From positions 1,550,001 through 1,614,000 of the forward strand of contig NZ_AP014821.1 in NCBI RefSeq assembly GCF_001548115.1: 64,000 nucleotides of DNA, in the 5' to 3' direction. Made by a program: the position numbers and the translations under genes. Under the pieces are notes generated by a model. It saw only the letters and a program-made list of their open reading frames with translations. It was not told where the DNA came from and did no database searches. How positions within the stretch are numbered: the first letter of the stretch is position 1; each line of letters begins with the position of its first letter. This document shows positions 15,702 through 25,067 of this stretch, piece after piece. Source of the DNA: Geminocystis sp. NIES-3709 (GTDB lineage Bacteria > Cyanobacteriota > Cyanobacteriia > Cyanobacteriales > Cyanobacteriaceae).

Positions 15702-16836
15702 GACCTCTTGCAAAATTAAATACGAGATAGGATTAACCAGAATAATCTATAATTTTGGGCGATGGAGGATACCTTAAGTATAAGATTTAATTATGAAACT
15801 TGAGAGAATAAAAAAATTAAAGCCAGAAAAGTTTAAAAGGAGATTTGGAGTAAAAAAAGAAACCTATAATCTTTTAGTAGAAATAGTCAAAAAAGAACAA
15901 AACAATCACAAAAGAGGAAGGAAAAGCAAATTAACAGTGTCCGAGCAGATTTTAGTAACCTTGGAATATTTGAGAGAATATCGAACTTATTTTCACATAT
16001 CAGAGTACTGGAATATCTCAGAATCAACGGTTTGTAGAACAGTTCATAAAATTGAAAAAATCTTGCTCAAATCAGGTTATTTTTCCCTAGGTGGTAAAAA
16101 AGAATTGATAAAAAAAGAGAATGAAATTAAGGCAGTATTAATAGATGTTACTGAAATAGCAATCGAAAGACCAAAAAAAAGACAAAAAATTTACTATAGT
16201 GGCAAAAAGAAGGAACATACATTTAAAGCACAATTAGTAGTTAATAAAGATACCTTGGAAATAATTTGTTATGTAAATGGACGAGGAAGAGAACATGATT
16301 TTAAAATTTTTAAAAACAGTAGATTACCATTAAGTGAAAAAATAAAGTGTTTAGTAGACAAAGGTTATCAAGGTATAGAAAAAATTCATAAATTAAGCGA
16401 AATACCAAAAAAGAAAACAAAAAAAAGAAAGTTAACCCAAGAAGAAAAAAGAAAAAATAGAGAGTTAAATCGACAAAGAATCGTAATTGAACATGTAAAT
16501 AGAAAACTTAAAATATTTAGAATACTATCAGAAAAATATAGAAATAAAAGAAAAAGATTTGGGTTAAGATTCAACTTAATTGCGGGAATTTATAACTATG
16601 AAATAGTGAAAAAAGACATAGCTATTATTTAAGAACTATATTAAAGAATCCAGTAAATTAATTTGTGTATTTTATCGCCAATGGGTATTTACTTTCCTAG
16701 GTTGAGAATTATATAAGCAAGAATTATGATTAACTGTATAAAGGCACTTATTTTCTTTAATTAAATTAAAGGCGATTGCTAATATTTTGTCTTATCCTAT
16801 CATCTTTTTATGTTCATTATAATTTTGCAAGAGATC
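15702..16836 (+). mobile_element. IS5-type insertion sequence
   Basis: 1135 bp bounded by 17-bp inverted repeats, left GACCTCTTGCAAAATTA (15702-15718) and right complement GATCTCTTGCAAAATTA (16836-16820), with one mismatch. It contains one transposase gene. A target duplication is not clear at this resolution. It splits a Crp-like gene, whose frame is recoverable when the element is removed. Confidence 0.85.
15793..16632 (+). CDS. IS5-family transposase (DDE_Tnp_4 type)
   Basis: 279 aa, basic and Lys-rich. The N-terminal helix-turn-helix region (SEQILVTLEYLREYRTYFHIS, then SESTVCRTVHKIE) is followed by an RNase-H-like DDE domain: VLIDVTEIAI (first D), LVDKGYQGIEK (second D) and NRQRIVIEHVNRKLK (E). 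It would catalyse cut-and-paste transposition of the surrounding element. It is intact and unframeshifted, so the element may be active. Its A-rich base use differs from the flanking genes. Confidence 0.88.
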   Translation: MKLERIKKLKPEKFKRRFGVKKETYNLLVEIVKKEQNNHKRGRKSKLTVSEQILVTLEYLREYRTYFHISEYWNISESTVCRTVHKIEKILLKSGYFSLGGKKELIKKENEIKAVLIDVTEIAIERPKKRQKIYYSGKKKEHTFKAQLVVNKDTLEIICYVNGRGREHDFKIFKNSRLPLSEKIKCLVDKGYQGIEKIHKLSEIPKKKTKKRKLTQEEKRKNRELNRQRIVIEHVNRKLKIFRILSEKYRNKRKRFGLRFNLIAGIYNYEIVKKDIAII

Positions 16837-16921
16837 TATTGAGGGAAATTGAATTTTTATTAATCAAAGTGTAAAAAAAAACTTGCTATTAATAACAATT
16901 ATATAAAATTACTTTCTTGTC

Positions 16922-16943
16922 TGTACGTTACCGTACATTGTTA
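16922..16943 (-). promoter_or_regulatory. Candidate operator upstream of the interrupted Crp-like gene (copy 2)
   Basis: The plus-strand core TGTACGTTACCGTACA is a perfect 6-bp-arm palindrome. The 22-bp segment matches 14975-14996 at 19 positions. It lies about 55 bp before the probable start of the split regulator. Crp-family proteins bind such interrupted palindromes, so autoregulation is a reasonable inference. Confidence 0.45.
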
Positions 16944-16949
16944 ATAATT

Positions 16950-18482
16950 TTAAAACATTTTCCACCAACGACGACTACCATCAGGTAAAATAGTATTCCA
17001 ATTTACCTTAGCAGATTTTAATTGTTGTTGATTTACCTTGGCATTTTTTAGATTTGCACCACATAAATTAGCATTAGTTAAATTAGCATTGGTTAAATCT
17101 GCACTTCCTAAATTTGCCCCCTTTAAATCGGCGTTTTCCAAATTGCTTTTAGAAAAATAAGTTTGCACTAAATTAGTATTGGTTAAGTCGGCATTACTTA
17201 AGTCTGCACCATAAAAATTAGCTTGAGATAAACTTGCTTCTGTAAAAATAGCTCCTTGTAACTGAGAATAACGAAAAATACATTTATTTAATTTACCACC
17301 CACTAAGTTTAACCCTTGTAAATTTTGATCACTAAAATCTTTTTTACCGTTGTTAAAAGCTGTGAGAAATTTTTCTGTATCCCATTTAATAGATGCTATC
17401 TTATTGGCATTATTACTCTTTCTGTCTTGAATTGCCTTTTCTAGTCTTGCAGTTGCGGATAAAGTTTGGCTTAACTGACTATTGGTTGCATCAGCCATTG
17501 TCACATCCCCCATGTTGGAATCTTTCACATTATGTTGAGAGGAGGGAGTCTTATTAATATTTTGACTTAAACTTTGTTGAAAGGGTTGGAGATTAAGGGC
17601 TTCAATTAATTCATCGACAGTTTTATAACGTTCTTTGGTATCTTGTGCTAACATTTTGTCAATAACTTTAGTTAACGCTGAACTGATGTTAACATTTTCT
17701 TGCCAGAGTAATTTTCCTGTATCTGGATCGATCGCAAAATTTTTCGGAGATTTACCCGTTACCAAATAAACACAAGTTGCCCCTAAAGCAAAAATATCAC
17801 TAGAATAAATAGGACGCATAGCTAATTGTTCAGGGGGTGCATAACCCATTGTACCGACGGAAAATTTAGTTAAGGCTGTTTGTCCAAAAGTTTTTGCTAA
17901 TTGGGTGTTAACTTGATCTTTTACTGCTCCAAAATCAATTAATACTAACTTTTCATCTTTTTTTTGTCGTAAGATATTCGCTGGTTTAATATCTCTGTGA
18001 ATAACTCTTTCCGAGTGTAGATACTTAAGAATGGGAGTGATGTCTTCTAAAAAGCGTCTTAAAGCTAATTCTCCATAAACTCCTGTGGTTTTGACTTCTC
18101 TTTGTAAATTTTGACCATTAATTAATTCTTGAATTAGATAAAATCGATCGTTATCAACAAAGTAATCCATTAATTTAGGAATTTGAGGATGATTAATTTT
18201 ACCTAAAGTTTTGGCTTCTCTTTCAAACAAACTAATAGCGGTATTTACGGCTTGAGCATCTTCTGCCATAGGTCGTAACTGCTTAATTACACATAGAGGA
18301 TTACCTACCACTGTTAAGTCAACTCCAACAAAAGTCGCTCCAAAACCCCCTTTTCCTAACATTTTAATAGCCCGATAACGATGGTTAAGGATTAAATTAG
18401 AACCACAAGCATTACATTGTTTTAATTTTGGGTGATTTTTGGGTTCACTACAATCAGGATTTACACAGTAGCTAATAATCAT
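16950..18482 (-). CDS. SpkB-like Ser/Thr protein kinase with pentapeptide repeats
   Basis: 510 aa. A zinc-ribbon-like Cys motif opens the protein (C6, C11, C23, C26). The kinase domain runs about 34-300 with GKGGFGATF, the catalytic loop VIHRDIKPANIL, DFG in LIDFGAVKDQ and an APPEQ activation-segment motif. A linker follows, then about 15 pentapeptide repeats of the A(D/N)Lxx type (about 395-490). The layout is that of Synechocystis SpkB, linked to oxidative stress and motility. A paralogue lies immediately upstream in the same direction, separated by a heptamer repeat, so the pair is a tandem duplication. Confidence 0.9.
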   Translation of the reverse strand: MIISYCVNPDCSEPKNHPKLKQCNACGSNLILNHRYRAIKMLGKGGFGATFVGVDLTVVGNPLCVIKQLRPMAEDAQAVNTAISLFEREAKTLGKINHPQIPKLMDYFVDNDRFYLIQELINGQNLQREVKTTGVYGELALRRFLEDITPILKYLHSERVIHRDIKPANILRQKKDEKLVLIDFGAVKDQVNTQLAKTFGQTALTKFSVGTMGYAPPEQLAMRPIYSSDIFALGATCVYLVTGKSPKNFAIDPDTGKLLWQENVNISSALTKVIDKMLAQDTKERYKTVDELIEALNLQPFQQSLSQNINKTPSSQHNVKDSNMGDVTMADATNSQLSQTLSATARLEKAIQDRKSNNANKIASIKWDTEKFLTAFNNGKKDFSDQNLQGLNLVGGKLNKCIFRYSQLQGAIFTEASLSQANFYGADLSNADLTNTNLVQTYFSKSNLENADLKGANLGSADLTNANLTNANLCGANLKNAKVNQQQLKSAKVNWNTILPDGSRRWWKMF

Positions 18483-18492
18483 AGGTTAATCA

Positions 18493-18530
18493 TTGATAAT
18501 TGATAATTGACAATTGATAATTGATAATTG
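18493..18530. repeat. Heptamer tandem repeat, 5 copies of TTGATAA
   Basis: Five copies of TTGATAA (the third is TTGACAA) plus a partial sixth occupy most of the 71-bp gap between the two kinase genes. This is an STRR-type repeat with the same 7-bp period as the one at 8173-8270 but a different sequence. Confidence 0.85.
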
Positions 18531-18553
18531 TTACCTTTTTAATTACTCATTAA

Positions 18554-20092
18554 TTACCACCATTTTCGTTTACCATCAGGCAAAACTGTACGCCAATTAG
18601 TTTTAGCACTTTTTAATTGTTCTTCATCAACTTTTGCTCCTTTTAAGTTCGCTCCTCCTAAATTGGCTTCTCTTAAAATAGCACTGGTTAGATTGGCATT
18701 TGTTAAATCCGCTCCCTGTAAATCAGCGTTTTTAAGGTTAGCTCGATATAATTCCGCCCTCTGCAAATTTGCTTCTTTAAGATTGGCTTGAGCTAAGTTG
18801 GCATTATAAAAATTAGTACGGTAAAGATTGGCTTTTTGTAAATTTACACCGATTAATTTACTTTGGGAAAAACTAGCCCCTGCTAATTTTAATCCTTGTA
18901 AATCTAGTTCGCTTAATATTTGTTGGCTAAAATTACGGTTTCCTTGACGATAATCTTGAACAATCACTTCTGGAGTTAGTTGAACTTTTGCTTGGGAAGG
19001 AGGCAAAACATTTGATGCTTTTGGGGGGGGTGTATTACTTCCTTGTTTTTCTTTTCTTTTTCTAATGGCTTCCGCTAGATTTTGAGAGGTGGAACTGGCG
19101 ATCGTAACTTCATCATCTTCATCTGTAATTGTATCTCTATTAAGAGTATCTTTAGCTGAACTCAAATTTACCATGCCACCAGCTAATTCTTGCTCATAGG
19201 GTACTAAATCCAAAGCCTTAATTACTTCATCAGCCGAAATAAAACGTTTACGGACATCTAATTCCAACATTTTATTTAACACTTTGGCAAAGTTTGCGGT
19301 AACATTGGTGTGTTTTTCCCAAGCCAATTCTCCAGTATTATTATCACATAAATCTTTTGGCGCTTTTCCCGTCAATAAATAGATACAGGTAGCTCCCAAA
19401 GCGTAAACATCACTAGAATAGACTGGACGCATAGCTAATTGTTCGGGAGGTGCAAATCCCATGGTACCTACAGAAATTTTGGTAAAGGCACTTTGAGGAT
19501 TTTGATTCATTAATTGAGTACTAGCTTGTTCTTTTACTGCCCCAAAATCAATTAAGTATAGTTGATTAGTTTGTTTTTCTCGTAATATATTTCCGGGCTT
19601 GATGTCTCGGTGAATAACTTTTTGAGAGTGAATATATTGTAAAACAGGCAACATTTTACGGAGAAACTGTTTAGCTGAACTTTCTTGATAAATACCACCT
19701 TTTTTGATTTCTTTTTCTAAGTCTTTACCTAAAACAAAATCTTGAATCAGATAAAATTGTTCGTTTTCTTCAAAGTAGTCTAATAGTTTGGGTATTTGTT
19801 TATGATCCAATTTTGCTAAAGTTTTCGCTTCTCTGGCAAACAAATCCAAAGCAGTACGATGGGCTTCAGGATTATTCGCTGACAATTCTAACTGCTTAAC
19901 TACACAATATTGATTTTTTTGTGCCATGTCCACAGCCAAATATGTTGTGCCAAAACCACCCCTACCAATTTTTTTGATAGCGACATAACGCTTATGAAGA
20001 ATTAAGTCCGATTGACAACTTCGGCATTTTTTGGTTTTGGTATCATTTTGTGGGTTGTCACAGTGGGGGTTGAGGCAATAAATAACGCTCAT
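18554..20092 (-). CDS. SpkB-like Ser/Thr protein kinase with pentapeptide repeats (paralogue)
   Basis: 512 aa with the same plan as its neighbour: Cys motif C6/C11/C23/C26, kinase domain with GRGGFGTTY, HRDIKPGNIL, LIDFGAVKEQ and a GFAPPEQ segment, an acidic low-complexity linker (about 310-370, TDEDDEV), and pentapeptide repeats from about 395 onward. The order of domains is conserved but the linkers differ, so duplication is not recent. It is divergent from the RsbU/RsbW-like gene at 20275. Phosphorylation partners are unknown. Confidence 0.9.
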   Translation of the reverse strand: MSVIYCLNPHCDNPQNDTKTKKCRSCQSDLILHKRYVAIKKIGRGGFGTTYLAVDMAQKNQYCVVKQLELSANNPEAHRTALDLFAREAKTLAKLDHKQIPKLLDYFEENEQFYLIQDFVLGKDLEKEIKKGGIYQESSAKQFLRKMLPVLQYIHSQKVIHRDIKPGNILREKQTNQLYLIDFGAVKEQASTQLMNQNPQSAFTKISVGTMGFAPPEQLAMRPVYSSDVYALGATCIYLLTGKAPKDLCDNNTGELAWEKHTNVTANFAKVLNKMLELDVRKRFISADEVIKALDLVPYEQELAGGMVNLSSAKDTLNRDTITDEDDEVTIASSTSQNLAEAIRKRKEKQGSNTPPPKASNVLPPSQAKVQLTPEVIVQDYRQGNRNFSQQILSELDLQGLKLAGASFSQSKLIGVNLQKANLYRTNFYNANLAQANLKEANLQRAELYRANLKNADLQGADLTNANLTSAILREANLGGANLKGAKVDEEQLKSAKTNWRTVLPDGKRKWW

Positions 20093-20274
20093 TCACTCTC
20101 CTTTCGACCGTGAGTTAATTTTGATTGTTCATCTCAAGACGTACTATTAGTTTATCGTAATTTTTCAACAGCAAGAATAAAAAATGAGTTCGGAGTTGAG
20201 AATTTAAGAATAAAAATGATATGGTATCGATCGATCATCCAAAAATCACCGAAAAGTATAGGTTAGAGTTCACT

Positions 20275-22581
20275 ATGTTCCCTAAGTTTCAATTTAGAAG
20301 TATAACCCATCGTTTGATCTTTGGTTGTATTGTTGCGGCTTTATTGATTTATAGTTTGTCTTACTCGCAAATGCGTCAGGTTGTACAATCTGGAGTCGTT
20401 ACTTGGATGACTGATGTAGCTCAATCTCGAATTGATTCAGTAGCGGTGGAAATTGAGGGAATATTAGAATCTGTACAGAAGAATAGTGAATTTGTGATTG
20501 ATTCTTTTGGGTCAAGGGAATTTGATCAGGATAGCATATTATCAATACATCGATTAATGGCAGAACAGTCAATCATCAAAACCTTTGCTATTGGTCGTTT
20601 TTCTGAAGTTAATAGAGAGTATGATCAATTATTTGGTTTGCGTCGCAATTTTCAAACTTTAACAGAATTAAAAAGTAATGACTCGATCGATTTACTCAAC
20701 TCCTGTCATAGTAATTCATCTCATGTTTGGTTAACTTCTAAATCTCAAAATTTAATTTATTGCCATCACTTAAATTCAAATCAAACAAAAATACCACAAC
20801 TAAATGTTGCCATAGAGATTAGTTTAGACTGGCTAGAACCCTTAGTCATTCGTAAACTTAATGTAGTCGATAAAATAAATCATTTTCCCATCGGTGAACC
20901 TTTTGTGATTGATTTGTCTAAACACCAATGGTTGGTGAGTCCTTCGAAAAACATACGATCATTATCTTGGTTTTCCCCTGAATATAGCACTGTACCTGAG
21001 TTTAAATCGAAAAAAAATACTTCTCAAATTTTTACAGATTCTCAAGGCACTCTCATTTTCACCATTTTACCGAAAACATTTTGGGCTTTAGGTATTGCTA
21101 TTTCTGAGAAACAAATGACATTATTTCGTCAAAACTATCTTTGGACAATTATCTTATCCATGACAAAGGATATGATTTTAATGTGTTTGGTCATTTTTTT
21201 TATATCTCGACAGACAACCAAATCTTTACGGGCTTTAATTGTTAGTACAGAAAATATTGCTCAAGGTAATCTTAATACTATATTACCTATTACTCGTCAG
21301 CGGGATGAGGTTGGCAGACTCACAAAGGCTTTTCATCATATGCTTTTAGCTTTAAAAACCTATATTCAGGAGTTACAAGAAACCACTGCCGCCAAGCAAA
21401 AAATGGAAAGTGAACTATCCATTGCCGCTCAAATACAACGATCGATGATACCGTCAATTAAAGTAATAGATGGTTCTAATTTAGATTATGAAATATCAGC
21501 ACTATTCCAACCAGCGAGGTTAGTGGGAGGTGATTTATATGATTTCTTTTCTCTCGGAGACGATCGATTATGTATCATTATTGGAGATGTAGCTGATAAA
21601 GGAGTACCTGCCGCATTATTAATGGCACGAACAGTAACTCTTATTCGTACTGTTACAAAAATGACAGATATACCCCAGAAAATTTTACAAGCAGTTAATC
21701 ATGAATTGTGCATCGATAATGAAGAATGCTTATTTGTCACCTTGTTTTGTGCCGTGCTAGATTTAAAAACAGGTATTTTAAACTATGCTAGTGGTGGTCA
21801 TGACACACCTTTACTGTTACGAGAAGGAAAAGTTAATTTTTTAGAATTGGAAACTGGGCCACCTTTAGGAATAGAAGAAGATGCTTTTTATCCAGAGCAT
21901 AGATATTTATTGAAGCCTCATGATTTAATTGTACTTTATACTGATGGTATTACCGAAGCCATGAACATCGAAGGAGAATTTTTTTCTAGTGAGCGACTAA
22001 TAGATCTTCTTAGAAATAATTCATTTTATAATCCTGCACGAGTAATTTATGCCATCGAGTATTATCATCAACAGTTTATCAAAGAAGCCCCCCAATCTGA
22101 TGATTTAACTTTACTGGTGCTTCAGTATCATCCCTCAAACCCCTTTTTTCAGGAGATTAATGTTTTGCAATGGAAAATTACCATTAATAAGGAATTAACC
22201 GAACTCGATCGAGTTAAGCCCCAAATAGGGTATATGCTACAAAAAGAGTTTATCACAGTGGAATCGATCCAAGATACTCAACTTATTGTGGAAGAAATTT
22301 TGGTTAACATCATCAATTATGGAGATAATGAAGATCCCTATGTCATTGATTTAGAATTTGAGATTAGAGACAAAACTTTAACAATAATTTTCCAAGATAG
22401 TGGTAAACCTTTTAATCCTCTGACAGAAATTGATCCCCCTGATTTATCTATGGATGATGAAAGAGAAGAAGGAGGACTTGGTTTTTATCTAGTTAAAGAG
22501 TTGGCACAGGAAATTGATTATATCTATCGTAACGGTAAAAATATATTAACGATCCATCAAAATATTACTAAAAAAATGTAG
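20275..22581 (+). CDS. RsbU-like PP2C phosphatase fused to RsbW-like ATPase domain
   Basis: 768 aa from the ATG at 20275, chosen because it places the first membrane segment (about 14-30) near the N-terminus. An in-frame ATG at 20221 is the alternative. Order: membrane segment, extracytoplasmic sensor of about 250 residues, second membrane segment (about 290-310), HAMP, short coiled coil, SpoIIE-type PP2C phosphatase (FQPARLVGGDLYDFF, IIIGDVADKGVPAALLMA, LYTDGITEA), and a C-terminal HATPase_c anti-sigma-kinase domain (EEILVNIINYGD N-box, GGLGFYLVKELA). Phosphatase and kinase in one chain imply two-way control of a STAS antagonist, and a STAS gene lies downstream. Confidence 0.87.
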   Translation: MFPKFQFRSITHRLIFGCIVAALLIYSLSYSQMRQVVQSGVVTWMTDVAQSRIDSVAVEIEGILESVQKNSEFVIDSFGSREFDQDSILSIHRLMAEQSIIKTFAIGRFSEVNREYDQLFGLRRNFQTLTELKSNDSIDLLNSCHSNSSHVWLTSKSQNLIYCHHLNSNQTKIPQLNVAIEISLDWLEPLVIRKLNVVDKINHFPIGEPFVIDLSKHQWLVSPSKNIRSLSWFSPEYSTVPEFKSKKNTSQIFTDSQGTLIFTILPKTFWALGIAISEKQMTLFRQNYLWTIILSMTKDMILMCLVIFFISRQTTKSLRALIVSTENIAQGNLNTILPITRQRDEVGRLTKAFHHMLLALKTYIQELQETTAAKQKMESELSIAAQIQRSMIPSIKVIDGSNLDYEISALFQPARLVGGDLYDFFSLGDDRLCIIIGDVADKGVPAALLMARTVTLIRTVTKMTDIPQKILQAVNHELCIDNEECLFVTLFCAVLDLKTGILNYASGGHDTPLLLREGKVNFLELETGPPLGIEEDAFYPEHRYLLKPHDLIVLYTDGITEAMNIEGEFFSSERLIDLLRNNSFYNPARVIYAIEYYHQQFIKEAPQSDDLTLLVLQYHPSNPFFQEINVLQWKITINKELTELDRVKPQIGYMLQKEFITVESIQDTQLIVEEILVNIINYGDNEDPYVIDLEFEIRDKTLTIIFQDSGKPFNPLTEIDPPDLSMDDEREEGGLGFYLVKELAQEIDYIYRNGKNILTIHQNITKKM

Positions 22582-22900
22582 ATTATATCAAAGGGTAAAG
22601 AAAAAATTTAACCTGAGTGAGCTATAAAATTTATGAGTGAAGGTAGCAATTAGCTCTTAGGGATTATTTTTTAGCTTTTTTTTCAATTAAAGAATAAGTA
22701 ATCTAATTACTAATGTTGACCAAAAGTTTAACTTAATAATATCTGATAGCTACCCTTTCGACAATATTTTTTAACTTTTTCCTCTTCCCTTTTTCCTCTC
22801 GTCACCGAGAATTTATGATAAAGGTGCAAGATCTAAATATAACAACTTCTATAGTTTAAAACTTCCATTTATTCAAATCAAAATTGTTAGATCAAAAACG
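22582..22900. other. Intergenic region carrying one copy of a dispersed repeat
   Basis: A 319-bp AT-rich gap. A pyrimidine-rich stretch and the block TCACCGAGAATTTATGATA (from 22802) form copy 1 of a dispersed repeat also found at about 24590-24700 and 41727-41840. No coding potential is seen. Confidence 0.65.
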
Positions 22901-23269
22901 ATGACATTAGAAATCCAAAGTAAACTAACTGAACCTACTACTATTTGCATTATTCTTAATGGAGAACTTGATGCCGTCACAACACCTCAACTTGATGAAT
23001 TTATTACAACTAAAGTGAAGACTAATATCAAGAATCTTATTTTTGATCTTCAAACACTAAATTTTGTTTCTAGTGCCGGATTAAGAATTTTTGCAAAAGC
23101 TAGAAAAATGATGAAATCGAGAGAAGGAAAAATTTATTTTATTAATCCTACTCCTCAAGTGAAAAAAGTTTTTGATATTGTGAAAGTTGTACCTATTTCT
23201 GATGTTTTTCAAAGTGTTGAAGAATTAGATTCTTATTTAAGAAAAATACAGAGTAAAACTACGGATTAA
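22901..23269 (+). CDS. STAS-domain anti-sigma factor antagonist (RsbV-like)
   Basis: 122 aa, a single STAS domain with ILNGELDAVTTPQLDEF and the phosphorylation-site loop FVSSAGLRIFAKA, in which one Ser should be the regulatory phosphosite. It is probably switched by the membrane phosphatase/kinase encoded just upstream on the same strand, in a partner-switching pathway like that of Bacillus RsbU/V/W. The 319-bp gap suggests its own promoter. The sigma factor or other downstream target is not in the window. Confidence 0.88.
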   Translation: MTLEIQSKLTEPTTICIILNGELDAVTTPQLDEFITTKVKTNIKNLIFDLQTLNFVSSAGLRIFAKARKMMKSREGKIYFINPTPQVKKVFDIVKVVPISDVFQSVEELDSYLRKIQSKTTD

Positions 23270-23377
23270 AATATACTTTATTTTAAATTAATAATAACAT
23301 TTATTACTGTCTTTTTTATATTTATAAAAGATTTTAACGTCTTTTTTTACTATCAAAACTTAACTCGATCGAAACTT

Positions 23378-24544
23378 ATGACCAATCAAACTAAAGTATC
23401 AGTAATCGTTCCCGATTTATCATCTCAAGGTACAACGAGGGGTTACACGATCGCTCAAGGTTTACAAAAATTAGGTTATCAAGTTAATATTTTTGGTTTT
23501 TTATATGGTGAGCAAATATATCCAGAGCCTCCTTATGCTTTGCCAATTACCTATTTTTATGGGGTTAATTTGCCTAAATTTATAAAAACGGCATTCGATT
23601 TTATGACAGAAATTGATGGAGATATTTTATATGTAATTAAGCCACAATTAAGCAGTTTAGGTATCGGATTAGTTAAGGCATGGCGTAGTAAAAAACCGAT
23701 AATTTTAGATATTGATAATTGGGAAATGGGAAGTTTTGGTGGCGATGATTGGCAATATCAAGGAAATATAATTAATGATATTTTGTCTAGTAATAGTGCA
23801 TTGAAAAAACCGAGCTATCCTTTATATATTAAGTGGTTAGAAAAATCGATCGAAAAAGTAAATGGTATCACCGTTAGCAGTAAATTTTTAGAATATCGTT
23901 ATGGTGGTACTTATCTACCTAATGTGAAAGATACAGATTTATTTGATCCTAGTAAATTCGATCGCACAGCTATTCTTGGTAAATACGGGTTATCCGATTA
24001 TAAAATATTAATGTTTACAGGTACAGCAAAACCAGATCAAGGAATAGAAGACATCCTGAAGGCTTTAGACACTTTGAATCAAGAAGATTTGAAATTAGTA
24101 TTAGTGGGCGGTAACAAAAATCAATCATCCTATGTTGATGATTTACAAAAAAAATGGGGACGTTGGATTGTACAAATATTGCCTCAACCCTTTGATGGAA
24201 TGCCAGAGTTTATCGCCATGAGTCATATTGTCATGGTGACACCAAGAGATAGTTTAACCACCGTTGCAAAATTTCCCTTCGAGTTAATTGAGGGTATGGC
24301 TATGTCAAAACCGATTATAGCAAGCCAGGTAGGAGAAATCCCCAATATTTTATCGAATACAGGATATTTAGTTCCACCTGAATCTCATACCTCGATCGAG
24401 CTACAAATTAAAAATATTTTGAACAACTATAGCGAAGCCCAGAGTAAAGGTAATTTAGCAAGGCAACGTTGTATAGAGAATTATAGCATGGATAATCTAA
24501 CTAAGGGTTTAGCACAAATAATTAGTTTGATTCCGAGAATGTAG
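23378..24544 (+). CDS. Glycosyltransferase family 4 protein
   Basis: 388 aa with a two-lobed GT-B fold. The N-terminal lobe starts KVSVIVPDLSSQGTTRGYTIAQGLQKLGY. The C-terminal lobe has LMFTGTAKPDQGIEDILKAL and the EX7E-type donor-binding region PFELIEGMAMSKPIIASQVGEIPNIL. The sugar donor and acceptor cannot be read from the sequence. It is isolated from the large glycan cluster at 42-61 kb and lies just downstream of the STAS gene. Confidence 0.8.
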   Translation: MTNQTKVSVIVPDLSSQGTTRGYTIAQGLQKLGYQVNIFGFLYGEQIYPEPPYALPITYFYGVNLPKFIKTAFDFMTEIDGDILYVIKPQLSSLGIGLVKAWRSKKPIILDIDNWEMGSFGGDDWQYQGNIINDILSSNSALKKPSYPLYIKWLEKSIEKVNGITVSSKFLEYRYGGTYLPNVKDTDLFDPSKFDRTAILGKYGLSDYKILMFTGTAKPDQGIEDILKALDTLNQEDLKLVLVGGNKNQSSYVDDLQKKWGRWIVQILPQPFDGMPEFIAMSHIVMVTPRDSLTTVAKFPFELIEGMAMSKPIIASQVGEIPNILSNTGYLVPPESHTSIELQIKNILNNYSEAQSKGNLARQRCIENYSMDNLTKGLAQIISLIPRM

Positions 24545-24589
24545 AATTAAGTAGATTGGGTTAAACTCAGATCTTTCATCAGTACAATA

Positions 24590-24700
24590 GTACTAATTAA
24601 ATAAAACACTAAAAATCAATTCTTATCACTTTTCCCTGTTCCCTTTTCCCTCTGATCACCGAGAATTTATGATAGAGGTACAAGATCTAAATTTAAGCTA
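24590..24700 (+). repeat. Dispersed intergenic repeat, copy 2
   Basis: About 105 bp with shared blocks AAAAATCAATTCTTATCAC, a CCCTTTTCCCTCT tract and CACCGAGAATTTATGATAG. The third copy (41727-41840, reverse orientation) matches over the same span; the first (about 22777-22840) matches only the right part. It contains no reading frame. It could be a small non-autonomous element or a conserved RNA-level structure. Confidence 0.75.
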
Positions 24701-24753
24701 ATAATCCTCCGACAAATAAATCAAAGATTCTGTCGGCAGGAGTTCTAATAACA

Positions 24754-24966
24754 TTAAATCTGAGAACGAAGTTGTTCCAACATTTTGTCGATATGTGCTA
24801 TTTCAGGATGTTCTGTTATATTTTTATCTACCGCTTTTTGAGACAACTTAATTTTTTTACCTAACTGTAATATATCATTTACAAGTCTCTCTCGATACTG
24901 TTCTAACTCTGTAATCACTTCTCCAATTTCTTCTTTTGAAGGGGAAAGATTCGCTACTTCTGACAT
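24754..24966 (-). CDS. Small conserved hypothetical protein, 70 aa
   Basis: A 70-aa charged, fully helical protein (SPSKEEIGEVITELEQYRERL, then HPEIAHIDKMLEQLRSQI), probably a short coiled coil, with no membrane segment. Codon use resembles that of neighbouring genes, and an AGAGG ribosome-binding-like sequence precedes the ATG. It is convergent with the glycosyltransferase gene and divergent from the HEAT protein gene. I recognise it only as a cyanobacterial protein of unknown function. Confidence 0.6.
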   Translation of the reverse strand: MSEVANLSPSKEEIGEVITELEQYRERLVNDILQLGKKIKLSQKAVDKNITEHPEIAHIDKMLEQLRSQI

Positions 24967-25067
24967 GGTAAAATACCTCTTTTTATAATAATCATGAATA
25001 TAACTTAATATCTTGCCAAATAAGATAATCTTAAGTAAAGTAAACTTTAAAAAAATTTTTTTTTGAA

